Below, piece after piece: positions 10,904 through 22,834 of a DNA stretch of 64,000 bases. Below the pieces are notes generated by a model that was not told the DNA's origin, searched no databases, and worked only from the letters and a program-made list of their open reading frames with translations. The stretch covers positions 16,580,863-16,644,862 of the forward strand of contig CM057135.1 in NCBI GenBank assembly GCA_029964075.1, in the 5' to 3' direction. Both the position numbers and the translations under genes were made by a program. Numbering within the stretch: position 1 is the stretch's first letter; each line of letters starts with the position of its first letter. The DNA is from Patiria pectinifera. Lineage: Eukaryota > Echinodermata > Asteroidea > Valvatida > Asterinidae.

Positions 10904-11237
10904 CTGTAATCTGGCCAAACATTCAAAAATGTTTTTAAAAATTGCACAAGTTCACTCTTTTGGAAGTCACATCCACCATGTTTTGACATGCACATGCCAT
11001 CTTGACAGTTAAGTGGTCAAGTTTGTCTTTATAGTTATGACTTTGACGTACACATCTGCTGCAGGTGCTTTCGTAGATATACATGTATGCTGAACAGACT
11101 GGTCCAGCCAAAGCAGATGTATGGTCAGTGGCAGGTGCCGAAGCATCTTTTTTCTTCCGCTGGCTGCTCTTCTGTTCTATGCTGGACCTTCAATTGCCCT
11201 CCAAGGACTGGTTGACCAGTCTCTCTAGCTTACACAA

Positions 11238-11470
11238 TCAGCAGCTTGCGTCGCACATTGGTAGTGGCCGAATCCACTGTTTGTCCACATCTACCGCTAC
11301 GTCAATCTTGACATCAGGAAAGATTACATACCCAAGTATGTGTAGCTGCATTGTCTCATCAATGGAGATCAGTGGGTGGCTCTCCTTGAGGTGTGCGTCA
11401 CATGCAGATCTCCTCGTCACAAGGAGTCCGATATTCTCAATTGTTTCTAAGAATTTCTTTATTCTTTAAA
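11238..11470 (-). CDS. candidate upstream exon(s) of the minus-strand host gene
   Basis: The minus-strand frame TIENIGLLVTRRSACDAHL...LISIDETMQLHILG continues to a stop at 11238. A GTATGT donor-like site follows the LHILG codons and an attcttag acceptor-like site precedes TIENIG. The composition is protein-like, whereas the plus-strand frame across the same bases is not. I do not recognise the family and the exon limits are tentative. Confidence 0.35.
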
Positions 11471-11558
11471 GAATGGTCACCTCGATGTTCACCTATAACA
11501 CTTCTGAAGCTCAGACCACTGGGTAGCTAGGCTTAACTAATCTGGTCTGTATGTTCTC

Positions 11559-11762
11559 TTAGATTTCTACTTTGATCTCAGCAAAATGAAAGATGCAATT
11601 CATGAGCTTCCTCCTTGCAAAACCACCTATCCCTGGCTTTAGCATTAAGGGGAAGCTAAATTTGCATTGATCAAGGCTGATCTGTGCAGTGTGACACTGT
11701 GCACTAGACATCAATCTGGTAATGCTGTTTTGAAAAGCATCTTTCACATCACACTCACACAC
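11559..11762 (-). CDS. candidate exon, unknown protein
   Basis: Minus-strand frame of about 67 codons containing CDVKDAFQNSITRL and ISLDQCKFSFPLMLKPG. The Cys-Gln/Lys-Phe...Phe-Pro-Leu pattern faintly recalls the URGCP/very-large-inducible-GTPase family, but this is only a resemblance by eye. It lies next to the other candidate exons on the same strand. Confidence 0.3.
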   Translation of the reverse strand: MCECDVKDAFQNSITRLMSSAQCHTAQISLDQCKFSFPLMLKPGIGGFARRKLMNCIFHFAEIKVEI

Positions 11763-12285
11763 TATGATGTAATCTCGGTGTCAATGTTAAAATTCACTGT
11801 ACTTTTTTTTTCATTGTTTACTTACCATGAATGACATAATTCCATCTTGCACGTAATGTACATGTCTTGAGTATACAACTTGAGAAATGAACAAGATCTA
11901 CAAAAAAAAATCCATCATCAATTGTATGTTTGCTTGAAAGATCAGCTTTACATGAAAACAACATTATTTAACTGTATTACATTTAATACAAATACCTTTA
12001 TATATGCAAATGAAGGATATTTAGCCAGTGATCATCCCTCCATGAACAATGTCATAAACAAAAAAAAATGTTTAGGCAGATTGACGCTGTATTCAATTTT
12101 TACACTGTGGCAATTACAACATTTTGAACAATTTGAAGATACAACCAAGCTTTTGTCCAAAATGATCCCAACATCATGAAACTGTGTGAAATACAATGTA
12201 CACATGTACACTAGTATACCGGTACTTCACATTGACAATTTCAATGTTAAAAGGTTTGAGAATGTCCTCAATAAAAGTATTCAAA
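11763..12285. other. AT-rich DNA between host exons and Helentron coding region
   Basis: No supported gene. It should contain the Helentron 3' end, but I could not identify a terminal hairpin or short inverted repeat with confidence. Confidence 0.4.
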
Positions 12286-14412
12286 TTATATTCTTATGGA
12301 AATTGCTTCACGATAACTGTAGTATGTTGGAATCACTGCAGCATCTACCATATCCATATTTCTGATGTATACGTGGTCAATCAATGTGCCAAGTTCTGTA
12401 GTTTCATCATGAACACACTGTCTATAACCATAATCTTGCATTAACTTTTCAATTTGTGAACGGCGTTTAAGAATGTCTTCATTAAAATCTCCCATTACAA
12501 TGCACCTATTGGACAATTCATGAAGTTCGGTCAGCAGAATTTTAAGATATATTACTGCCACACAATACGACGTCTGACCTATTACCTGAAAGGCAATATG
12601 TTCTAGATTATGCACAGGAAGAGTCAGTCTGCTAAATGTTCTGTTCCTTCGACCAAATACTGCTACACCTCCATGACATTGCTGCTTCAACATTTGTGTA
12701 ACTGTACTTGAATTATCATATGATGCACTTCTGATGTGATGATAGCATTTGAATTCAGTTAAATCTATATCAGAGTATTCCTCATTATCGATCCATGTCT
12801 CACTAAGACAAATGAAATCAGACTTCATCATTTCATTATTACATTTTAGGTCCATTTGATGTTCCTTTAATCCTTGAATGTTATGCATCATGATTACAGT
12901 CTTGTTGAATTTCACTTCTCTTACACCTTCTTCAGCATCAGTAAATTCTGGCATACTTTTCAATGATTCTGAAACTGCCTTGTTACAGTAGATATATTTT
13001 TCATCAAACCCTTGAATGACAAGTCCATGCATGGATGTGACTCTGCTCAGTGCAACATAAGCTTGTCCAGCTGAAAATGTAAGTTCAAGTGAAACAACTG
13101 CTCTATCTGTTGTCATTCCTTGCACTTTGTGAACTGTGCATGCCCAGGCTAATTTTAAGGGAAACTGCTGTCGAACACACTGCTTACTGACATTTTCTTC
13201 TTCCTTTTGAATTGGAACTGTGTCTTTTTTATTTGACGATTTGTATTTTCTTTTTAACTTCAATCCAACACCCTTATTATCAAACTGAACTTCAATGCAC
13301 TTCGGCCAAGATTCATCAGGCAACATAATAATTTCACGTACAGTGCCAAATACTCCATTCACAAGTCCATCTGATACATCAATGTTCTTAGTTAACATTA
13401 CTCTAGCACCAACACCCATCCACAATGATTCAGGCAAGCTTGTGTATGTTGATTTCTTAGGAACTTTTACTCTCCCTTTCTGATTACCTTTGCAATCATC
13501 TTTCCGAAAATCCTTAGCAACAATCAATATACAATCAGTACACGTTGAAAAGAGTGTTTGCGTATTGTATTCATTGACTTGTTTGTTACATGGGTAGATA
13601 TGTAATGCATCATTCCGATCTTCTCCAGTTTCACAAGATTTCAACAATGTTACATCTTCTTCTGATAACTTTTCCTTCTTACTTTTCACTCGCAACCTAT
13701 TCAGTGCTTTTGCAAACTGTACATCACCTTTTTGTCGCATGATTTCATTAAGTTCTACTTTCTGGAAAATATCATTCCATAGATATACTGGCAGTGCTCT
13801 CTGATACAATGCTTTTCCTGTGACTGGAGGTAGCTGATAAGAATCTCCAACAGCTAAAATACTGACGTCACTAAAAGGATTATGATTACGTGTTTGTTTC
13901 ATCTGACGCAAACGTCCATGTATATAGCACAAAATCTTGTGATCAACCATCGATATTTCATCTATAATCAAAATTTGAAGATCTTGTAACACATTCCTTA
14001 GCGTATTCAATTTCTCTTCTCCAAGTGGCTGATATGGTAATCTAGCATCAACCGGGATTGAAAGAGCACTGTGAATTGTACTACCATTGACATTAAATGC
14101 AGCAACTCCTGTAGGCGCAACTATCAATACTGACATGTTCTCAGGATTTTGAACTATTCTAGCAAAAAGTCTCGTTGCTTCATAATGAACTGACTTTATC
14201 AAGTGGCCTTTTCCTGTTCCAGCTCCACCTGTCACAAATACATGAAATGGTTCAGGGTTTTTGCCATTGACCTTCTTCAAGCACCAGTTACGAATCTTAT
14301 TAAACACTTGTCTCTGCTGTTCATTCAATGATCTTAATAAATTGAGTGCTTCTTGCTTTGATATTATTGCTGGATGTGGTTCAATATTACATATTTTTTT
14401 CTGCTGTTCCAT
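12286..14412 (-). CDS. Helentron PIF1-like SF1 helicase fused to an apurinic endonuclease-like domain
   Basis: Largest intact block of the element, 708 residues. Helicase motifs: VTGGAGTGKG (Walker A, ~62-71), LIIDEISMVD (Walker B, ~149), VGDSYQLPPV (~188), MRQ (~228), and a C-terminal WACTVHKVQGMT and YVALSRV. From ~510 an exo/endo-phosphatase-like segment follows (MMHNIQGL, CLSETWIDN, MGDFNEDIL, LIDHVYI), matching the EN domain that distinguishes Helentrons. It is broken from the upstream Rep part by a frameshift in an A-run at about 14390-14410. In the intact family it unwinds DNA during rolling-circle transposition. Confidence 0.85.
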   Translation of the reverse strand: MEQQKKICNIEPHPAIISKQEALNLLRSLNEQQRQVFNKIRNWCLKKVNGKNPEPFHVFVTGGAGTGKGHLIKSVHYEATRLFARIVQNPENMSVLIVAPTGVAAFNVNGSTIHSALSIPVDARLPYQPLGEEKLNTLRNVLQDLQILIIDEISMVDHKILCYIHGRLRQMKQTRNHNPFSDVSILAVGDSYQLPPVTGKALYQRALPVYLWNDIFQKVELNEIMRQKGDVQFAKALNRLRVKSKKEKLSEEDVTLLKSCETGEDRNDALHIYPCNKQVNEYNTQTLFSTCTDCILIVAKDFRKDDCKGNQKGRVKVPKKSTYTSLPESLWMGVGARVMLTKNIDVSDGLVNGVFGTVREIIMLPDESWPKCIEVQFDNKGVGLKLKRKYKSSNKKDTVPIQKEEENVSKQCVRQQFPLKLAWACTVHKVQGMTTDRAVVSLELTFSAGQAYVALSRVTSMHGLVIQGFDEKYIYCNKAVSESLKSMPEFTDAEEGVREVKFNKTVIMMHNIQGLKEHQMDLKCNNEMMKSDFICLSETWIDNEEYSDIDLTEFKCYHHIRSASYDNSSTVTQMLKQQCHGGVAVFGRRNRTFSRLTLPVHNLEHIAFQVIGQTSYCVAVIYLKILLTELHELSNRCIVMGDFNEDILKRRSQIEKLMQDYGYRQCVHDETTELGTLIDHVYIRNMDMVDAAVIPTYYSYREAISIRI

Positions 14413-15718
14413 CCGCTTGCAAATCAGGAATATTAAATTCGTTCTCTTCTTCTATAACTGCTTCACGTTCTGCTTCACACTCAAGTCTCTCTTGCTCAGA
14501 CTTAGGACAAATCAAAGCCCGTGCATCTTCTTGAAGACCAAATTTCTTCACGTACTGTTCTGCTGCTTCAAGAGACTCCACATTTGCTTCATATATAGAG
14601 CGGTTACTTTCAACAATGCACCTCACAGATTTCAGTTTATCATGTAGACATACATCACCATTTTTAAAGAAATGTTCAAATGTTTCAAACTGAGGTGGTT
14701 TCAAATGAGCATCTACACAATATGGAAGAGACAGCTGCAATATACTGTGGTAATATTTCTCAGGATATTTATTCTCTTAAAATCGGGGGTATCTTATGAC
14801 TGCAGGTTCAGTTTTACTACGCCTCTGTACATGACCCAAACCATATTCAAGGTCATACACTGGTGATTTAGTTTTCTTGTCAGTGTTGGCATTATATATT
14901 ATCCTGTATTCTGAGCAAACGGTAGCAAGGCACATATCCTTAAATTTATCAAGACCTGGTCTTGCCTTGTAGCGATCAACTCTATTAGCCATGAATACGT
15001 CACTGTCATCATCCTCAGATCTATTCTGAATTACACTTAACGGTATACTCATTCTGACTGGATTCTCACCAACAGGTATAAACTCGACTTTTCTTGAACC
15101 CTCTTTCAATCGAAGACCACATACTCGAAACACTGCTTCCTGTGCTGATTCTTCACGATTATGGAGATATACACAACCAATTTCTTTCATACTTTGCCTA
15201 GCATCCAAATTACCCTTCAGTGCTTCTTTCTGTGTATTTGCTAATAACTGTCCCATTTCATGTTCAGATTTAGACATATATGACACAACATAAGCTGCAC
15301 ATGCATATGCATCGGTGATATATTGGATATCCATGTTAGCATTCCAACATCTTATCAAATCAGGATTGTACAGATTGACCCATACATCTTGTGGTTCTCT
15401 TTTTATGACAATAGTAGGTTTGTGACTCAATGTATTGTTAGCCTTTTCAAAATCATCCTGTGTAATATTCATTCTTTCAAATAACTGTATAGTTGATAAA
15501 TTCTGGTTTTCCTCGTTCTGTATTGCATCCCAAACTGACTTCAATAATTCCTTGGCATCACAATGCTTCTTGCTATCACATTGCTGATTTCTGTGATAAT
15601 CATCACCGTCATCACTATCACCATCGCCACCCTCATCATTATCATCATTATCATCATCACCACCATCAGTATGATTATCATCAGTACGAATATCATCATG
15701 GTCATCATCAATATCCAT
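14387..15718 (-). pseudogene. Helentron Rep, C-terminal half, and linker
   Basis: It starts after an in-frame TAA with [14 protein letters not shown], then an Asp-rich tract encoded by a (ATC/ATT)n-like run at 15600-15715. It continues to [16 protein letters not shown], which carries the catalytic tyrosine pair expected of Helitron Rep. Another in-frame TAA at 14777-14779 interrupts the frame before KYPEKYYHSILQL. The frame then resumes unchanged to a frameshift near 14400. Confidence 0.75.
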
Positions 15719-15775
15719 TAGGTCTGGCTCAGTAATGAAGGTTCTACTGGATGGTGGTCTGGGAAAATTAAATCC

Positions 15776-16350
15776 TTACTCAGTTCCTTTCTTTTTACAT
15801 GACTTAGAATGCTTCTTGCTATGTAGCTGCACGTGACTCACTATGTCATTCAGCTCTGAATCCTCGTCCTTGGATGGCAATTTGCAACTGACATAAGAAT
15901 CAATTAATTTAATAACATCTTCATCATTATCATATCCCAATTTTTGAGCATTCTCAATCCAAAATAGACAATGGGTATGTGGACTTCCTCTTTGCTGAAA
16001 TTCAACTCTATAAAAATAATCCTTCACTTTGCCAATAGGTTGAGCTCTGGACATAATAACATCTTTCAAGAATGAATGGAATCTCTTGTCAAACATTCTA
16101 GCTGCAGTAACAGGATTACTTCGCAATATTTTACATTTCTCATTCCAATCCAAATCATCAACATCTCTAGGATCACCTTGTTGTCTCAATATTGTGTTAA
16201 TGATTTCAGGCCATCTCATATCAGCTGCTGAAAATGAGCAAAACCATGTTGGTATTCCAAGTTGTCTAATCATAGCCATGACATCTTTCTGAGCTGCCTG
16301 CCAGTATGGGGGTGTACCTCTGATTGGTTTTAGAAACCTATACCCAGTGG
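15776..16350 (-). pseudogene. Helentron Rep, HUH-containing half
   Basis: [15 protein letters not shown] supplies the His-hydrophobic-His metal site of the HUH endonuclease. Upstream is the conserved [10 protein letters not shown]...[16 protein letters not shown] block of Helitron_like_N. The frame is lost twice: a one-base shift at about 16338-16350 separates it from the preceding domain, and a TAA at 15776-15778 falls inside the conserved FNFPRPPS region. Confidence 0.8.
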
Positions 16351-17460
16351 GCCACTATCAGACTGTAAAATATCTCTCAGTTGATCTCTATCGTTAATCA
16401 TACTAGCATTTACACTTTCAGCATTATGTACACTGCCTGAACTTTGACGCATTGCAATTGATACTTTTGACATTACTTGCTGTATTTCTGACAAGTATTG
16501 AGCATAGAAGATATACTGACTACACTTTGCAAATATATTATTTGCATTCATTAACCTGTTATGAAAATATCTACAGAGACTTAACTTCACATCACGATCA
16601 TCACTGAAAATAGGGCCGCCTGTTGGAAAACATTTGGCCTCATTACCTTCTTCCATTAATACTCTGACTGGGCTTTTTCCTTCACAAGGTGCAACACACA
16701 TGACATCATCAAAATATTGATCCAAAGCATCTTGAGCAATGTTCACTGGCTGCAAACATGTATCGTAAGTAATACCTGCCAAACGCTCTTCATCTGTATC
16801 TACATCTGTGTTTTCATCACTCTCACTTGAATTATCAGATTGTTGCTCTTCTTGGTTTTCATTTTCATCTTCCAAGGGATTGTCCCACTCACAGTTTATC
16901 TCAATTTCCTTGTACCAGACATTATGCTCCTTAAGATACTGTAGTGCACGTTCAACATGTTCTCTACTTACAATTTGGTACTGGTAATATCCTTTGAATG
17001 ACAATTTCCTCTTCAACTTAACCCTGATTAACTCATTATTATTAGAACATATAGGCAATGCTGTTACGGTTTCCGAAAGATTTGAAGGTACACAAACAAC
17101 TGGGCCATGCACTGCATTCTGACCACCTCTGGGTAAAGCCATCATCTTCATAAATGCCACATTGATTGCAATCAGATGCTCCTCCAATATATTTAAACAA
17201 CTCAATTCCTCTGGGATATCTTCCAATGCCAAATTGTTTGCACAAGCTTCTGCTGGGATCCTGTTCTGAAGCAATTTCCTGTGACATGTATAACAAATCC
17301 ACAAACTTGATCTACTTGATTCTGCCACACGACACTTATCACCACAATTTTCATTGTTGTCACACTTATGCAGATATTTATGAGATATGCAATCGTCACT
17401 TCTGTATTTATTTTGATTGCAATTTACAACCTGCTTTCGAAAAAGGAGTTTATGACAAAC
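16330..17460 (-). pseudogene. Helentron DUF6570-like region with Cys/His cluster
   Basis: Reading down from about 17460: a Cys/His-rich segment (CHKLLFRKQ...CISHKYLHKCDNN...CGDKC), then SLWICYTCHRKLLQNRIP and LEDIPEELSCLNILEEHLIA. This is the pattern I associate with the DUF6570 domain preceding Rep in many Helitrons. An acidic, Ser-rich linker follows. A frame change at about 17470-17490 separates it from the upstream repeat region. Confidence 0.65.
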
Positions 17461-17479
17461 TAAATTACATTGCTCATAA

Positions 17480-19394
17480 TACGTTGACTTGCTCTCTTTC
17501 TTTTTTGTCGTTCAGCATTCCTTCGCTTCATATTCTCACGATAACACTGATCACTGTGGTATTTTGCTTTCTGAAAATTTATCAATTTCATCCTATATAA
17601 TTTGTTCAAAGAATACTTTTTTTAAAGCGATTTAATAAGAGCATTTTTATAAGATAAATCACTATGGTACTTCTTTTTCATAGATTTAATAAGAGCATTT
17701 CTATATGATAAATCACCATGATACTTCTTTTTCATAGATTTAACGAGAGCATTTCTATATGATAAATCACTACGGTACTTGTTTTTCATAGATTTAATAA
17801 GAGCAGTTCTATATGATGAATCACTATGGTACTTCTTTTTCATAGATTTAATATGAGCATGTTTATATGAAAAATCACTATTGTATTTTCTCTTACTGTT
17901 TTTTGGGGCACTTTTCTTCTTCTTTTGCCTATAATGAGCATTCTCATGGTATATTTTCCTCATGACCCCAGTGATATTTGCCGCATTTTCTTTGTATCTC
18001 TTTTTGCCATACTCAATAGCACATTGTCTGTATTGCACACAGCTATGATATTTTTCTTTCTTTGCACCTTTCTTCTTCTCTCTGACATTTACACCATCGT
18101 TTTTATTTTGTTTATCTTTCTTTCTCTGATATCTTTCCCTTTGCTTGTCTCGATTAGTTTTTTGCCTCTTCTTTATATTAACACGTTTGCGTCTCTTTGA
18201 TCTTTTCAACACTCGTGTTTTTGATGTATTGTCATCATGCTCCTGAATGTTGTCTCGTTCCTTTCTTCTGGACCCATGTACACTTGTCACTAAATCATAA
18301 TGTACCTGATTCTTATGGTGCAAATAAATTCCTGACTGCACTGAATTGTCACTACTACTGTCTGTGCATGTAGATATATTGGAAAATAAATACCACTTAT
18401 AGGCATCATCATACGTGTAAATACCGACATCCAACATGTGTGCTGTTGCAATGATTTCCACCTCAGTAGCCCATGTTCCATTATTACACAATCTTGCATT
18501 TGTGACATACTCTTGTACTGTCCTGTAACCTTCACGTAAATAGCACCTAAACTGAGCAGCATTTTCCAACAACAAGTAATGAACAATTGCCATTCTGAGT
18601 TGCATGTGATTATTTTCAGTTCCTGAAATAGCATATGAAATAGCTCTGTAGAAACAGTTACCGTCACCTTGAATTTTCTTTATAGAATCAGGTTTACTCA
18701 ACTTTTCACATTTCACGGGAATTTCATGAGCATCTAGACAAATGTTGATCACACCACTTTTCTCACACAATGCAATCTTTTGGTCATAATCCAGGGGAAC
18801 AAACTTTAAATTCACATGTTGATTAGCTTGTATGATTTCTACATCGTGTTCAATGTCTTTGTTTATCTGTGCAATACTACTTGAGCTACCACTGAAAGCC
18901 TCATCACAACCACAGATACTGACATCATCATCTACCCAGACAGTAACACCTGTTATTTCAAACTGTTCATGGTCAATGACATTCATATATTCAGTACAAT
19001 ACCTGTACACACCTTGCCATGATGATACACACTTGCGCAAACTTCTTCCTTCACCTTCTTGATGTCCATGCTGATTTCTAGAATGTGAATCAAAAATATA
19101 ATACTTTCCTTCATGAACAATTACTGAAAATGTGTTCCCTTTGAAGCGAATAAAACATGCACAATATTTCTGCACTGTCTGTTCCACTGCACAACTCATT
19201 GGAATCATGTTGAATTCAATCAGACATGTTTCTTCTCCAAAGCTACCTGAAACATATTCATCAATCTTCATGTGGAAATGTTTACCGAATGCATCAATTT
19301 CATCAGGCAACTCACTGTTTAGCAAATATTCATCCATCATTGTAGAGCTACGAGACAAAAAACTGTACAATTCATTCCCGTCTTTGCAACACAA
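17480..19394 (-). pseudogene. Helentron protease C-terminal half, OTU cysteine protease and basic repeat tail
   Basis: Domains in order: the end of the tegument-like peptidase (MSCAVEQTVQKYC, HEGKYYIFDSHSR, with the His and acidic residues); an OTU domain starting GDGNCFYRAISYA (catalytic Asp and Cys) and ending HHKNQVHYDLV (His); a highly basic linker; and five 18-residue repeats like KYHSDLSYRNALIKSMKK (about 17625-17895). A TAA at 17622 replaces a Lys codon and the frame then continues to about 17475. OTU domains are deubiquitinases; their job in Helitrons is unknown. Confidence 0.8.
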
Positions 19395-19866
19395 AATCCA
19401 CGTCTTTGCAACACCACATGTTCATTGGCTTAATTTTGCTAAAGAGGATTCCGCACAAGCTCATACAAACACACTGTCGACCAGCTAAGTCTCCAAATCT
19501 AAGATCACCTTGATGAAAAGTACCTTGAATGACACTGATATCATTTTTGTTCATCTCATGATTGTTTGTGCAAGAACAGCTGCTTCTACAATGACCACAT
19601 GATTTCTTTTCCAATTCAGGTTTGTGTACTGTCTCTGATTCAACTTTGTTTGCACATACTCTGAGCTTTTTATTATAAGTACTTTTAACACAATTTTCCT
19701 CACTGTCTTCAGCTTTTCTTTTTGGTTGCATTTCTCCATCACCCACCATCTTCATCATTTTGTACCGACACCTTTTCTTTCCTGCTTCGAGGTATGCCTG
19801 AATGACCTGTTTTCTTCTGCGCTTTATCCTCATTGCACTTTCCACTATTAGAATCACTCTCAACAT
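19372..19866 (-). pseudogene. Helentron tegument-like cysteine protease, N-terminal half
   Basis: VIQGTFHQGDLRFGDLAGRQ followed by CVCMSLCGILF gives the GTFxQGD...GxQC signature of herpes tegument-type (C76-like) cysteine peptidase domains found in large transposons; the Cys of RQC is the likely nucleophile. The frame breaks at about 19375-19405, where tgttgcaaagacg is directly duplicated, and continues in the next frame (19394 downward). Confidence 0.65.
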
Positions 19867-20553
19867 TTGGTACTTTTCTTGCTTCGCAGAGAATAACCTC
19901 CTCTTTGTTTAACTACATATATGCAATGATTTCCATCTGCATTCAAACAGGCATGTCTGCAGCCCATGTCATCTACATGTGCTGTTTCATGCTTGATCTT
20001 GTCAGTACCCGTCTGTACCTCACCTTCATTTCCAGTCACTGTTGAAACTTGAACATAATCTCCTGTGCAAGAAACACCTTCAGAGCCTGACTCGCTAGCA
20101 ACATCCTGCAAGGTGACTCCAAATGCCAATACCTCATATCTGTTATCATCTGTAGGAACTCCAAGATCATACAACAGAGAGTCACTGTAAGTACATCTTC
20201 CACATTTTTGACATAACCATACTGATTTACTTGTTAACATAGATACCATGTTTGACAATCCCATACAGTTGACATGATAGCAGATATTGCAAGTATCACA
20301 TTCCACAATTTGTTCAAGTGCGCTAGCTACTTTATCACATAACCAACACTGCACAGTTTGTGTTTCCTTAAAAGAATGATCCACATTCACTTGTGCCTTC
20401 TTAACAGTACATTTCTTATTTAACCTTCCCGCACGCTTTGCATGGTTTGTTTTTATCTTTATCTGGTCCTGATCTCCAGTCAACCTATTCACAACTGCAT
20501 TCAAACTTCTGTTTGTATGACACCAGATATTTTTCTGCCACTTCACATGCAAC
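19860..20553 (-). pseudogene. Helentron PHD-finger segment
   Basis: The frame contains VQCWLCDKVASALEQIVECD...CNICYHVNCMGL...WLCQKCG, a C4HC3-type PHD-like finger. The first residues of the open frame come from the flanking LTR and are not part of the gene. The native gene enters at 20553 and its upstream part lies beyond the gypsy insertion at 48030-48569. Confidence 0.7.
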
Positions 20554-22126
20554 TGTAACCGAGCTGGAAAGGTTACGCAGAAAAATTTAAAAGTGACACA
20601 GGGATATAATTCCACTTAATTGATCAAAATTTTATTACTACAAAAAACGACAGTCATTCTTCAAATCCAATATTCAATTATTTAATTATTTGAAATAACC
20701 ATCTCTCCTTATCCTTGGTTATCTCTTATCATGAGAAATTGCATTACTGGTTCTATAAACCTCAATTTCCATTGATTTGTTCCATAGAAATGTTTTTGCT
20801 GCGAATTTACAAGTACATTTCTTACGAGAGGCATAAAAATATTAAAGGCATAACAATTTAATCAAGGAGAAATAATCTCCATAAGCACTTGCTATGCAAT
20901 AATTTTACAACACATTTATCTCCAAATCTCTAAATCTCCAAATCTCCAATTTCTTAGGCACATTTCAAGCAATAATGTTTTATACACGTACCCAAATATT
21001 ATGGATGCTGGATAATGGATACACTGGTCTACTCGAGAAGGCTTCTCTATTTGTGACCATCAGGAACCACAGAACCACAAGCAGTAGCTGTAATAAAAAT
21101 ACTGTACATATTAAGTAATCTCATAAATATTAATAAATGTTTCGATGAAGGAATATTAAATAATCATCAGTGCCATCAAAAAGTTTCATCTCCACAGTAC
21201 GTGTGTACAACTCAGTAGTTATTCTATATTGATGAATTTACAATGCATTTTAAACCGTAGATCTATTTGTTAACATTTGTTTGTTTAAACAGTAAGGCTC
21301 ATAAAAAGAGTATTCAATATTCTGTATTCGTACATCCATCTATATGTCTCATGTGTTTCATTTCAGGCTAGAACATTCTCTTATTTCTCTTTCCATTCAC
21401 GCTATCCAACTTTGAGTTCAATAAAGTGCATTGACCCTATAATTCAACATATTTAGGATCGAAGTATGTGCAAGTACACAGTCAATATTACAAGGTTCGG
21501 TATCCAAAAATTCAAGTCATATTATGCACAATTTTTGTAGACTTGGCTTTCAACCTGGGATATTTATGGCATAAAAATGTTTCATACAGACTTGGCATCC
21601 AACCTTGAGTATTCATGGCATAAAAATGTGTCGTAAAGTGCTATTTAAGATAACATCAAAATTTACGAAGTTGAAACACTTACCGGAGCAGTTGCGGCCT
21701 GTGTACCTATGCCTCGGGATGTTTGGGCAAACTACACGATATGCATGTACACGATATGTGTATGCACATGCGGCGTGCTAACCATGGCAAAACCACGTGA
21801 GAAACACAGCAAAATATAGACAAGCTGGCTCGAAATAAGGTGTGGCTGGCAGCAGCAACGACAAGCAGTCAAGTGACCTACACATGCTTGCTTACTTTCC
21901 AAGAAAACTAGCGAAAAAATTCACGGAATGTGCGTCCAAAGCCCTATGCTTTGAGACACTGTACGGAATAAAAGGCTTTTTCGCACTGCATGTCATATGC
22001 AAATTGTTACGCAACTCGGTATGCTCTATTCGACGGAAAACACAAGAGGGCGCTCGCAATGCTTCGACAACTTTCGCATCGCTGTTTATACTAAAAATAT
22101 AAGACATCGACAAAGAAATATTTACA
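20554..22126 (-). repeat. gypsy 3' LTR
   Basis: 1573 bp, in the reading direction starting TGTAAATATTTC and ending GGTTACA. It matches the right LTR along its length, with roughly 1% substitutions by eye. It lacks a ~65-bp stretch present in the other LTR (46494-46560). A ~70-codon frame at 21892-22113 recurs in both LTRs and is probably chance. Confidence 0.9.
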
Positions 22127-22834
22127 GACGGGACCTGGCAGCATAATTACAGGAATTTAAGTCTGGCCGGTCACAATCATCCGGGATTAAAAATTGTGTA
22201 ATAGGGGAAGTAAAGAATTATTTGTAAGAGACTTCCAATCGCAGATTCTGGATTCTAACTTCATTGAAGAAGAGACTGAGTTGACCTCAAGAAAATCCAA
22301 TCTGAAAGATGCATGTGTGTATAATGATTGATCAGTCAAAGTATGAAAGGAGACATTTCGAAAAGAAAGAAACATAGGTAAAAAGTTACAAAGGTGAAAA
22401 ATATTCGGTGATATGTCCGCTTAGTGCATGTCGCACCAAGGAGGAAACAACTCCTACGGACCACCAAAAGAGCCGCCTAATACAATTCCTACTATCATGT
22501 TCACAATCGATCAGTGTCATCTCTAGGAACTTAACTGCAACAAAATATTTACAAAAAGGAAATTGTATAGACAATTCGTCGTGCTAGCTTGCAGATATAT
22601 GTACACTCACATCTGGTAATTTTATCTCGCCAAATGGAAACTGATGTCGATGAGAAAGACATGGAAGTTCAAACTTCATTCTAGCATAGCAGGTATGGTG
22701 GATTATCCACAGACTTGCATGATGCAAAGTTAAGACATGACGTCCTTGTGAATCACCATAAAAATATTACCAGAATATGAAGAAAACTTCTATTCCAATA
22801 TTGAACTGTTACTTCTCTGCAAAGCTTAGAATTA
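22127..22834 (-). other. gypsy 3' untranslated region
   Basis: About 700 bp between the end of the coding frame and the 3' LTR. No envelope-like frame and no obvious polypurine tract next to the LTR. Confidence 0.5.

Noticed and set aside
11083..11469. 128-codon plus-strand frame
   Set aside because: The minus-strand frame over the same bases is far more protein-like; the plus frame looks like its shadow.
15493..15735. His/Tyr-rich 80-codon plus-strand frame
   Set aside because: It is the complement of the Asp-rich low-complexity tract of the Helentron Rep.
21892..22113. ~70-codon frame in the LTR
   Set aside because: Present in both LTRs only because the LTRs are copies; no domain, and it begins at the LTR edge.
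22127..22834. Envelope gene for the gypsy element
   Set aside because: No frame over ~62 codons, no signal peptide or fusion-peptide-like pattern.
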